A stretch of DNA of 40,219 bases, taken from positions 1 through 40,219 of the forward strand of contig METI01000083.1 in NCBI GenBank assembly GCA_001771285.1, read 5' to 3'. Each line of letters opens with the position of its first letter. Position 1 is the stretch's first letter. Shown piece by piece: positions 8,802-15,800 of this stretch. This stretch comes from a candidate division NC10 bacterium RIFCSPLOWO2_12_FULL_66_18 (lineage in GTDB: Bacteria; Methylomirabilota; Methylomirabilia; Methylomirabilales; 2-02-FULL-66-22). Under the pieces are notes generated by a model. It saw nothing but the letters and a program-made list of their open reading frames with translations, searched no databases and was not told the DNA's origin. The position numbers and the translations under genes were made by a program.

Positions 8802-10040
8802 CTACGGATAGATTCCCCGGAGTTTCGTGGCCCGAGCCACGCGGCTCACCGCCTCCATCATGGCCGCAGTCCGGAGGTCTACTCCCTCCCGTCGCGCCAC
8901 TCCGAGCGTCCGGTGAAAGGCACGAATGAGTATATCACGCAGCCGCGAATTTACCTCGTCTTCTTTCCAGAAGAAGAACTGGAGATCCTGCACCCACTCG
9001 AAATACGAGACGATGACGCCGCCGGCGTTGGCCAGGATGTCCGGCACGATGAAGACCCCCCGCTCCTGCAGGACGCGGTCCGCCTCGCCTGTCGTGGGCC
9101 CATTCGCCCCTTCCACGATCAGGCGGGCCTGGACGGCCGGGGCATTCGCCGCCGTGAACTGTCCTCCCAGGGCCGCCGGGACCAGGATCTCACAGGGCAG
9201 CTCGAGCAGCTCCTCGTTGGTGATCGCCTCGCCTTCCGGGTACTCCCGGACGGCTTTGCCCGCCCGGACCAGGGCCAAGAGCGCCCGGATGTCCAGGCCA
9301 TCGGGATTGTAGATGCCGCCGTGGACATCGCTCACCGCCACCACCCGGCAGCCCATCTCGGAAAGCAGGTCGGCCGCCACCGACCCGACGTTGCCGAACC
9401 CCTGGACGACCACCCGCGCTCCTGCGAGGGGCAGGCCGAGGTGGGCCATGGCCTCCGCCGTGGCGAAGGCGACCCCCCGGCCCGTGGCCTCGACCCGGCC
9501 CAGGGACCCTCCCAGGAGCACCGGCTTGCTCGTCACGACCCCCGGCACCGTGGCCCCCCGCTGCATGCTGTAGGTGTCCATGATCCAGGCCATGATCTGC
9601 TCGTTGGTGCCCATATCCGGCGCCGGGATGTCCCGGTCCGGCCCGATGCACAGGAAGATCTCGGAAGCGTACCGGCGCGTCAGCCGCTCCAGCTCGCGGG
9701 GAGAGAGCTTCAACGGGTCGCACCGGACGCCCCCCTTGGCCCCCCCGAAGGGCAGGCTCATGAGGGCGCACTTCCACGTCATGAGCATGGCCAGGGCCGT
9801 GACCTCGTCCAGGTCCACGTCGGGATGATACCGGATGCCCCCCTTGCTGGGACCCAGGGTCATGCTGTGCTGCACCCGGTATCCCGTGAAGATTTCCAAT
9901 TCGCCCGGGTCCGTCAGGATCGGGACCGACACGATGAGGGATCGCTTCGGGTGGCGGAGGTGCTGGTGGATCTGCGGTTCCAGCCCCAGCCGCTCCGCCA
10001 CCGCGTCCAATCGCTCGAGCACCGTCGCCAGGATACTCAT
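8802..10040 (-). CDS. Glutamate (Glu/Leu/Phe/Val) dehydrogenase, paralogue 1
   Basis: Oxidative deamination of glutamate to 2-oxoglutarate and ammonium with NAD(P). 412 residues, the hexameric small-GDH size. Seen: the glutamate/lysine motif PFGGAKGGVRCDP, catalytic aspartate in PAPDMGTNEQ, the Rossmann motif QGFGNVGSVAA and the following VAVSDVHGG with the usual acidic residue. The conserved C-terminal domain contains PDILANAGGVIVSYFEWVQ. Its ATG overlaps the pxpC stop as ATGA (10037-10040), a strong sign of translational coupling to 5-oxoprolinase. That coupling supports glutamate rather than a branched-chain amino acid as substrate, although the family includes Leu/Val enzymes. A close paralogue is at 27869-29116. 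Confidence 0.92.
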   Translation of the reverse strand: MSILATVLERLDAVAERLGLEPQIHQHLRHPKRSLIVSVPILTDPGELEIFTGYRVQHSMTLGPSKGGIRYHPDVDLDEVTALAMLMTWKCALMSLPFGGAKGGVRCDPLKLSPRELERLTRRYASEIFLCIGPDRDIPAPDMGTNEQIMAWIMDTYSMQRGATVPGVVTSKPVLLGGSLGRVEATGRGVAFATAEAMAHLGLPLAGARVVVQGFGNVGSVAADLLSEMGCRVVAVSDVHGGIYNPDGLDIRALLALVRAGKAVREYPEGEAITNEELLELPCEILVPAALGGQFTAANAPAVQARLIVEGANGPTTGEADRVLQERGVFIVPDILANAGGVIVSYFEWVQDLQFFFWKEDEVNSRLRDILIRAFHRTLGVARREGVDLRTAAMMEAVSRVARATKLRGIYP

Positions 10041-11341
10041 GCCTCGCCCCCGCGAACCCGGCCCCCCGCTTTCGCGGCGGGTTCGATCGTCACCAGGAGG
10101 TCGCCCGCTGCCACGCTATCCCCCTCGCGCACGCGCACCTCGGCGATGCGGCCGGTCCGGGGGGCCACGACGGAGTGCTCCTTCTTCATCGCCATGAGCA
10201 CGACCAGCGGCTGCCCCGCCACGATCACATCCCCCGGGCACCCCAGCACCTTCACCACCTGCGCCGGGAGTGGGCTGGACACGGCGGCGGCCTCCTTCAC
10301 GCGGCTCGGGACGGCGCGCGGCACATCGCCCGCCGTGGCCATCGGGATCTCGCCGGGAACTTCTCCCAGTTCCGCGCCGTAGGTCCAGCGCTCGGCAATG
10401 AGGAGGCGCGCGGGTAGGTCCTCCAGGGCCGCCTCGATCTCAAGGGCGATGGCCTGGGCCTCCTTCACGGAGACGGCCCGGAAGCGCAGCGCGTCCCCCG
10501 GCCGCGACTGGGCGACCAGGGGGATGTCCGGCCCGATGACCGTGGCGATCTTGGGATACCCACCGGTCGTCTGCCGGTCCGCCAGCAGGACGATCGGCTT
10601 GCCATCTCCCGGGATCTGCACCCCTCCCGGCGGTATCCAATCCGAGATGATGTCCGCCGAGGCCCGGTGGGCGATCGCGGGGCCGTCCAGCCGGCAGCCC
10701 ATTCGGTCCGCGTGGGGGCTGACCCGGTAACCGGACTCCAGGAACGTGCGGCGTCCCTCCTCGGTGAAGGCGTCATCCTGTGGCCCCAGGACCACGCGCA
10801 CCGTCGCCCTGGATTCGCGGCGCGGACGCCACTCGCCCGGAACCTCCCGCCCGCTCAGATTGGCGGCCGGCGCGGAGGGCGCGCCGACCCGCAGGACGTC
10901 GCTGGGCGCGAGCCCGCGGCCGTGAAATCCGCCGAAGCCGGCCACCAGGCACGTGGACCGGCTGCCCAGGAGGACCGGCACGTCGATGCCTCCCGCAACC
11001 GCCAGGTACGCTCGAAGGCCGCGGGTGCAGGTCCGGACATCCAGAGCCTGCCCGGCTCGGATCCGGAACGATTGGTACCAGGGAACGGATCTCCCGTCCA
11101 GATCTGCCTCCACCTCGGCCCCAGTCAATGCCACGACCGCGTCGGCCAGGAATCGGAGCTCTGGACCCAGCGCCGTGATCTCCATCGCCGCAGCGCCCTG
11201 GGGATTCCCGACCAGGATGTTTCCCACCCGCAGGGCGATCTCGTCCACGGCGCCACTCACCGGGACGCCGAACTTCTGATACCCGACCCGCCCCCGGTCC
11301 TGCACCGTGGTCAGCAGCCCGGGGCGAAGCACCTCTATCAA
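10037..11341 (-). CDS. pxpC: 5-oxoprolinase subunit C (KipA/AHS2) fused to a biotinyl domain
   Basis: Residues 1 to about 300 are the KipA/AHS2 fold of PxpC: it begins IEVLRPGLLTTVQDRGR and contains GVPVSGAVDEIALRVGN, SDWIPPGGVQIPGDGKPI and LLADRQTTGGYPKIATV. With PxpA and PxpB it cleaves 5-oxoproline to glutamate using ATP. Residues of about 363-421 are an added biotin-carboxyl-carrier-type domain: SPLPAQVVKVLGCPGDVI followed by VVLMAMKKEHSV, with Lys386 in the biotinylation position, then GRIAEVRVREGDSVAAGD. The start is a TTG at 11341, directly after a low-complexity repeat, with no clear ribosome binding site. The upstream pxpB frame reads on through this gene. The stop overlaps the GDH start. 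No biotin carboxylase gene is visible in the window. Confidence 0.88.
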   Translation of the reverse strand: MIEVLRPGLLTTVQDRGRVGYQKFGVPVSGAVDEIALRVGNILVGNPQGAAAMEITALGPELRFLADAVVALTGAEVEADLDGRSVPWYQSFRIRAGQALDVRTCTRGLRAYLAVAGGIDVPVLLGSRSTCLVAGFGGFHGRGLAPSDVLRVGAPSAPAANLSGREVPGEWRPRRESRATVRVVLGPQDDAFTEEGRRTFLESGYRVSPHADRMGCRLDGPAIAHRASADIISDWIPPGGVQIPGDGKPIVLLADRQTTGGYPKIATVIGPDIPLVAQSRPGDALRFRAVSVKEAQAIALEIEAALEDLPARLLIAERWTYGAELGEVPGEIPMATAGDVPRAVPSRVKEAAAVSSPLPAQVVKVLGCPGDVIVAGQPLVVLMAMKKEHSVVAPRTGRIAEVRVREGDSVAAGDLLVTIEPAAKAGGRVRGGEA

Positions 11342-12143
11342 GTCTTGAGAGCCGAGGCTTGAGAGCCGAGTACCGCCTTGATCGATTTCGTTCGTCCCTA
11401 CGCCCTCGGCGCCCGGCGCCCGGTGCTCGGTGCTCGGCTCGCCGGTCTCGGCTCTCGGCTCTCGGCTCTCGGCTCGCCGCGAGGTATTCAGTCTCCGTGA
11501 TCGGCACGAACTGCACCGTGTCTCCGGGCTGAATCAGCGTGGGGATTTCGCCCGAGGGATCGAACAGAGTCAGGGAGGTCCGGCCGATGATCCGCCACCC
11601 GCCGGGTGATTCGACAGGATAGATGCCGGTCTGGCTGCCGCCGATCCCCACGGAGCCCTTCGGGACCCTGAGGCGGGGCGAATCCAGCCGGGGCGTGTGC
11701 AGTCGTTCCGGCAGACCGCCGAGGTACGTATAGCCCGGCGTGAAGCCGATCATGTACACGTGATATGTTGGGTGGGTGTGCAGGCGGATCACCTCGGCCT
11801 CGCTGAGGCCAGCGTGCTCTGCGACGAAGGGCAGGTCCGGCCCGTAGATCCCCCCGTACACCGTCGGCACACGGATCAGCTTGGGTACCGGCAGGATCTC
11901 GGGGTCAATGCGCGCCGCCACTTCGCGGACCCGCTGCAGGACCTCGTCGAAGGAGGTGGTCAGCGGGTCATACTCCAGGCCAATGGACCGGTAGGTGGGC
12001 ACCACCTCCACCAGGCCCGGGATGCGCAGAGCCGCCAGCACGAAGGCCAGCGCGCGGACCTGGGCATTGATCTCGAGGCTGACCTCGGTGCCCAACTCGA
12101 CCACGAGCCCCCGCTCCCCCGCGGGCAGGAATCGAATCGTCAC
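10773..12143 (-). CDS. pxpB: 5-oxoprolinase subunit B (KipI/AHS1) with read-through tail
   Basis: The first 224 or so residues (12143 to about 11473) are a full PxpB/KipI protein: FLPAGERGLVVELG start, then MIGFTPGYTYLGGLPERL, RLRVPKGSVGIGGSQTGIYP and SPGGWRIIGRT. It is the partner of PxpA and PxpC in ATP-dependent 5-oxoproline hydrolysis. After ITETEYLAAS the frame enters a CCGAGAG-type repeat with no stop codon. It continues about 230 more codons, overlapping pxpC in another frame until 10773. That tail is arginine/glycine-rich and looks like out-of-frame pxpC, not evolved protein. The most likely cause is loss of the native stop when the repeat arrived. The start is GTG at 12143, 64 bp after pxpA, with a weak ribosome binding site. 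Confidence 0.82.
   Translation of the reverse strand: MTIRFLPAGERGLVVELGTEVSLEINAQVRALAFVLAALRIPGLVEVVPTYRSIGLEYDPLTTSFDEVLQRVREVAARIDPEILPVPKLIRVPTVYGGIYGPDLPFVAEHAGLSEAEVIRLHTHPTYHVYMIGFTPGYTYLGGLPERLHTPRLDSPRLRVPKGSVGIGGSQTGIYPVESPGGWRIIGRTSLTLFDPSGEIPTLIQPGDTVQFVPITETEYLAASREPRAESRDRRAEHRAPGAGRRGRRDERNRSRRYSALKPRLSRLDRGASPRAADHGAGPGAGRVSEVRRPGEWRRGRDRPAGGKHPGRESPGRCGDGDHGAGSRAPIPGRRGRGIDWGRGGGRSGREIRSLVPIVPDPSRAGSGCPDLHPRPSSVPGGCGRHRRAGPPGQPVHVPGGRLRRISRPRARAQRRPAGRRALRAGRQSERAGGSGRVASAPRIQGDGARGPGATG
11341..11477. repeat. Low-complexity repeat at the pxpB-pxpC junction
   Basis: On the plus strand this begins AGTCTTGAGAGCCGAGGCTTG and ends in three to four copies of GGCTCTC, giving inverted low-complexity ends (GAGAGCCGAG against CTCGGCTCTC) around a core containing CGGCGCCCGGCGCCCGG. 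The same GGCTCTC repeat type recurs inside livM at 15767-15787. It starts exactly at the TTG used by pxpC and ends within the last recognisable pxpB codons. Confidence 0.7.
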
Positions 12144-12207
12144 GGGTCTGAATCCATTGGGATGCGGGTTCCCCCCGGGACGAATCCGGGAGCCATCCGG
12201 AGTGCAT

Positions 12208-12972
12208 TCATCGCACGAACTCCCCCATCGCCCTGGGCGTGATGCCGGCAGCCTCCAAACGCTCCCGCACGCGCCGGGCGATGGCGGCCGCCCCCGGAGT
12301 GTCCCCGTGCAGACAGACTGTATCCGCCTCGATCCGGATCTCTTTCCCCGTGATCGCCTTCACCGTTCCCCGCGTGAAACCCAGGATCCGCTCGGCCACC
12401 GCGTCCGGGTCGGTGATCAACGACCCCGCGATCTTCCGGGAGACCAGCGTCCCGTCCTCGTTGTAGGCGCGATCGCCGAAGGCCTCGCGCGCCACGCGCA
12501 GCCCGATCGCTGTGCCCGCCTTGACCAGCTCCGAGCCGGGCAACCCCACGAGGATGAGATCCCGGCCGGCGTCGGCCACGCCCTCGGCGATCCCCAGACT
12601 CAACTCCCGGTCCCTGACCGCAGCGTTGTAGATGGCCCCATGCGGCTTTACGTGCTGCAGCCGTGCCCCCAGGGCCTCCGCGAAGGCGCGCAGGGCGCCG
12701 ATCTGGTAGAGGACGTAGTCGCGCGCCTCCTCCCGGGTAATGTGCATCACCCGACGGCCGAAGCCCAGGCGGTCGGGATAGCTCGGATGCGCCCCCACCT
12801 GCACGCCCAGTTCCTTGGCCCGCTGTATCGTCCGGCGCATGACATGCGGGTCACCCCCATGCCAGCCGCAGGCGACGTTCGCCGACGTCACCCAGCGCAG
12901 CACCTCTTCGTCCGCGCCGATGGTATAGGCACCGAAGGATTCGCCCATGTCGGAGTTCAGATCGAGCATCAT
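12208..12972 (-). CDS. pxpA: 5-oxoprolinase subunit A (LamB/YcsF family)
   Basis: 254 residues, canonical length. Conserved family segments are DLNSDMGESFGAYTIG at the N-terminus, SANVACGWHGGDPHVM, VGAHPSYPDRLGFGRR, VKPHGAIYN and CLHGDTPGAA. PxpA forms the TIM-barrel-like subunit of the PxpABC enzyme that hydrolyses 5-oxo-L-proline to L-glutamate with ATP in the cytosol, clearing a compound that forms spontaneously from glutamine. The ATG at 12972 follows GGAG with a 7-nt spacer; a second ATG lies directly after it. It is downstream of livF by 55 bp and upstream of pxpB, so the transporter and the enzyme are probably co-expressed. Confidence 0.95.
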   Translation of the reverse strand: MMLDLNSDMGESFGAYTIGADEEVLRWVTSANVACGWHGGDPHVMRRTIQRAKELGVQVGAHPSYPDRLGFGRRVMHITREEARDYVLYQIGALRAFAEALGARLQHVKPHGAIYNAAVRDRELSLGIAEGVADAGRDLILVGLPGSELVKAGTAIGLRVAREAFGDRAYNEDGTLVSRKIAGSLITDPDAVAERILGFTRGTVKAITGKEIRIEADTVCLHGDTPGAAAIARRVRERLEAAGITPRAMGEFVR

Positions 12973-13027
12973 AGGATCACTCCATCGTCATGAGGCCGCC
13001 GATCGCCCAGGAGCCCTCCGATCAGCC

Positions 13028-13732
13028 TCAGATGCCCAGATAGACCTTCCGCACAAGATCCGACTCGAGTACTTCCTTGGCCGCCCCCGACACGACCATC
13101 CGGCCGCTTTCCAGGACGTACCCGCGATGCGAGATGCCCAGGGCCAGTTGGACGTTCTGCTCGATGAACAGCACGGTGACGCCGGCGGTGTTGATCTGCG
13201 TGATGATCTCCAGGATCTCCGTGACCACCAAGGGCGACAGGCCCAGGAACGGCTCGTCAATCATCAGGAACTTCGGCCGGGACATGAGGCCCCGACCGAT
13301 GGCCAGCATCTGCTGCTCGCCCCCGCTGAGGCTCTGCGCCAGTTGATGGCGCCGCTCCCGCAGGACGGGGAACAGGCTGAAGACCCAGGCCAGACTCTCC
13401 TCCCGCCTCGGGCGGGCCCGATCCTGGTAGCTGCCCAGGAGCAGGTTCTTCTCGACCGTCAGGTAGGGAAAGACGCGCCGCCGTTCCAGCACGTGCGAGA
13501 TCCCGCGGGTCACGATCTGGTGTGTGGGCAGGCCGTCGATCCGTTCCCCGCAGAACTCGACGCGGCCCGCCAGGGGTTTCACCAAGCCGGAGAGTGCATT
13601 GATGATGGTGCTCTTGCCGGCGCCGTTCGGGCCCAGGAGACACACGATCTCTCCCTGGTGGACCTCCAGGGAGACGCCCCAGAGGACCTGGAAGTCGCCG
13701 TACTTCACCTCGAGGTCCTGCACCCGAAGCAC
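13028..13732 (-). CDS. livF: Branched-chain-type amino acid ABC transporter ATPase LivF
   Basis: 234 residues. Walker A GPNGAGKST, signature LSGGEQQ, Walker B FLMIDEPFLGLSP and the H-loop region typical of LivF are present. It powers Liv-type import of an amino acid or related small molecule at the inner face of the membrane, with LivG, LivH, LivM and binding protein LivK. The start is a GTG at 13732 giving MLRVQDLEVKYGDFQ. A GGGACGGG sequence upstream may serve as ribosome binding site. Only 17 bp separate the start from repeat copy D; without that element, livG and livF would be 13 bp apart. Confidence 0.93.
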   Translation of the reverse strand: MLRVQDLEVKYGDFQVLWGVSLEVHQGEIVCLLGPNGAGKSTIINALSGLVKPLAGRVEFCGERIDGLPTHQIVTRGISHVLERRRVFPYLTVEKNLLLGSYQDRARPRREESLAWVFSLFPVLRERRHQLAQSLSGGEQQMLAIGRGLMSRPKFLMIDEPFLGLSPLVVTEILEIITQINTAGVTVLFIEQNVQLALGISHRGYVLESGRMVVSGAAKEVLESDLVRKVYLGI

Positions 13733-13749
13733 GCGACGCCCGTCCCTAA

Positions 13750-13947
13750 CCCGGATTATTCACGAACGGACCGGTGAATTCTCCGGATCAAATGACCAAT
13801 GACCAATTTCCAATGACCAATGATGGTGGGCGCGCACAGCGCGCCGTCACGGAGCTTCACGGAAATGCCATCCGCAATTGGTCATTGGCCATTGGGATTT
13901 GGTCATTCCCCGCGATTATTCGCGAACATGTTCGCGAATAATCCGGG
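13750..13947 (-). mobile_element. MITE-like element copy D (complete, 198 bp)
   Basis: Complete 198-bp copy between livG and livF. Direct repeats CTAA flank it at 13746-13749 and 13948-13951. CTAA is not a palindrome, so this is the best evidence for a true 4-bp target duplication. Here both terminal repeats read CCCGGATTATTC at the outer edge, differing only further in (CACGAAC against CGCGAAC). The 30-bp palindrome is at 13914-13943. The duplicated bases include the TAG stop of livG. Removing the element and one CTAA restores a normal tightly spaced livG-livF junction. Confidence 0.92.
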
Positions 13948-14718
13948 CTAAGCGTTCCCCCGGGACGACTCGCCCGAAGGCAGCCGCTCGCCCGAGGGCA
14001 CGACGAAGGCATCTCCCAGATACGCCTCGATGAGCCGCCGCTCCTTCACCACCTCAGAGGGGGGACCGTCGGCGATGACCTCACCCAGGTGCAACGCGAC
14101 GATCCGGTCGGAGATGGACATGATGACCCGCATGTTGTGCTCGATGACCACCAGGGTCAGGCCCTGCTCCCGCAACCGGCCGATGAGCTGCACCAGCGTT
14201 GGGATGGTCCGCTGGTCCACGCCCCCCGTCACCTCGTCCAGGAGGAGCAGGCGCGGGCGGGTGGCCATGGCCCGGGCCAGTTCCAGCCGCTTCCGCTGGC
14301 CCGTGCTCAGGTCGCGCGCGTAGCTGTCCCGCTTGTCCAGGAGCTCCACGAACTCCAGGTAGGAGAGCGCCTCGCGCCGGGCCGCGGAGGGATCCGCTTG
14401 GTGCCGCATGGCGGCAACCATGACGTTCTCCAGGACCGTCATGGCATGAAACGGGCGGAGCTTCTGGAACGTCCGCCCGATCCCCAGCCGGTTCACCTGA
14501 TCCGGCCGGCGGCCCACCAGCCCGTGCCTGTCGAACCGGACCTCGCCCGCATCCGGCCGGTAGTAGCCCGTGATCACGTCGAAGAGGGTGCTCTTGCCGG
14601 CTCCGTTGGGACCGATGAGCCCCACGATCTCCCCCTGCTCCACGGCGAAGCTGATGTTGTGGTTCGCCACCAGGCCCCCGAACCGCTTGGTGATCCCTTC
14701 GACCGTGAGCAGCGCCAT
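13948..14718 (-). CDS. livG: Branched-chain-type amino acid ABC transporter ATPase LivG
   Basis: 256 residues starting MALLTVEGITKRFGGLVANH. It has Walker A GPNGAGKST, a degenerate signature LSTGQRKRLELARA and Walker B RLLLLDEVTGGVDQ, followed by the extended LivG-type C-terminus. It is the second ATPase of the Liv importer. The ATG at 14718 shares bases with the livM stop (TGATG), so the genes are translationally coupled. The signature LSTGQ, in place of the common LSYGQ/LSGGQ, is a mild variant. The last residues, SGERLPSGESSRGNA, are low-complexity. Its stop codon is included in the target duplication of copy D. Confidence 0.93.
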   Translation of the reverse strand: MALLTVEGITKRFGGLVANHNISFAVEQGEIVGLIGPNGAGKSTLFDVITGYYRPDAGEVRFDRHGLVGRRPDQVNRLGIGRTFQKLRPFHAMTVLENVMVAAMRHQADPSAARREALSYLEFVELLDKRDSYARDLSTGQRKRLELARAMATRPRLLLLDEVTGGVDQRTIPTLVQLIGRLREQGLTLVVIEHNMRVIMSISDRIVALHLGEVIADGPPSEVVKERRLIEAYLGDAFVVPSGERLPSGESSRGNA

Positions 14719-15800
14719 CAGCGCCTCTGCCAGCGCCGGAGGAGGCCCACCAGCCCCGCCGGCTGGAAGACCGCCACAAGGGTGAGCAGGGCGCCGTAGA
14801 TGAGGAGGTCCACGGCCCGGCCTGTCCCGCCGAACTGAATGCGGGTGAACTCCGACAGCGGGATCAGGAGTGCGGCTCCGACGAGCGGCCCCCACAGGGT
14901 TCCCACGCCCCCCACCACCGCCAGGAGGCAGATGAGGATGGACAGGGACAGCGGCAGGACGCTGTCCGGATCCAGGTAGAGGACGTACTGGGCGTAAAAA
15001 CTCCCGCCGGCCGAGACGAACGCCGCCGAGATGGCCATGGCGATCAGCTTGTACCGGGTGATGGGGATCCCGACGCTCTGCGCGGCCTCGGGATCCTCCC
15101 GGATCGCCCGAAAGTAATACCCCAGGCGGGTCCCCTCGATCCGCCAGCTCACCAGCAGGCACAGGATCAGAAGCGCCAGCACGATGTAATAGTACGGGTA
15201 CTTGCTGGTGTGGAACTGGAAGGCCAGCAGGGAATCCTTCTGGAACGGCAGGGTGAGGCCGCGGGCGCCCCCGATGAAGTCCCAGTTGATGGCCAGGGTC
15301 TGGACGATCTCCCCGATGGCGATGGTGGCGATGGCGAAGTAGTGTCCTCGGAGCCGGAAGCAGGGAGAGCCGATCGCCAGGGACAGCGCCACTGCCACCG
15401 GGATCCCCGCCACGAGGCCCACCCAGGGATTCCAGCCCCATCGCATCTGAAGCATGGTGGAGGCATACGCGCCCGTCCCGAAGAAGACGGCGTGCCCCAG
15501 CGAGATCTGCCCGCAGTAGCCGGCCAGGATGTTCCAGGCTTGAGCCAGCATGGCGTAGAGGAAGACCCGAATCACGAGGTCGCGGTGATAAGGAAGCCGG
15601 AAGACCCAGGGGAAGGCCAGGGCCGCCAGGCAGAGCAGGAGCAGCAGGACCCCCGCCAGGCGCCTCCGGCCGGCCGGCGCCGCCACCCCACCCGTCGCCA
15701 TCGGACAGTGCGAAGAGGCCTGGCCCCTCCGCGGCTCTCGCCCGCCTGCCTGCCGTCGGCGGGCAGGGCTCTCGGCTCTCGGCTCGTCCACCGTCGCCAT
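14718..15800 (-). CDS. livM: Branched-chain-type amino acid ABC transporter permease LivM
   Basis: 360 residues from the ATG at 15800, which overlaps the livH stop. A multi-span inner-membrane permease: hydrophobic helices begin at GVLLLLLCLAALAFPWVF, and the family segments AGYCGQISLGHAVFFGTGAY, FRLRGHYFAIATIAIGEI and SVGIPITRYKLIAMAISAAF are clear. The first 33 codons (up to a second ATG at 15701) are arginine-rich and come from an inserted GGCTCTC-type repeat. The bases GATGGCGACGG occur at both starts, 99 bp apart. The ancestral protein probably began at the second Met (MATGG), giving 327 residues. Which start is used now is uncertain. Confidence 0.92.
   Translation of the reverse strand: MATVDEPRAESPARRRQAGGREPRRGQASSHCPMATGGVAAPAGRRRLAGVLLLLLCLAALAFPWVFRLPYHRDLVIRVFLYAMLAQAWNILAGYCGQISLGHAVFFGTGAYASTMLQMRWGWNPWVGLVAGIPVAVALSLAIGSPCFRLRGHYFAIATIAIGEIVQTLAINWDFIGGARGLTLPFQKDSLLAFQFHTSKYPYYYIVLALLILCLLVSWRIEGTRLGYYFRAIREDPEAAQSVGIPITRYKLIAMAISAAFVSAGGSFYAQYVLYLDPDSVLPLSLSILICLLAVVGGVGTLWGPLVGAALLIPLSEFTRIQFGGTGRAVDLLIYGALLTLVAVFQPAGLVGLLRRWQRR
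15702..15800. repeat. 99-bp in-frame repeat insertion at the livM N-terminus
   Basis: The two candidate livM starts are each set in GATGGCGACGG, an 11-bp direct repeat exactly 99 bp (33 codons) apart. Between them lie two GAGAGCC units (plus-strand GGCTCTC near 15767-15787) and a hairpin-forming GCCCGCC...GGCGGGC stretch. The arrangement looks like an insertion, or slipped duplication, that kept the frame and supplied a new upstream start overlapping the livH stop. Confidence 0.65.
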
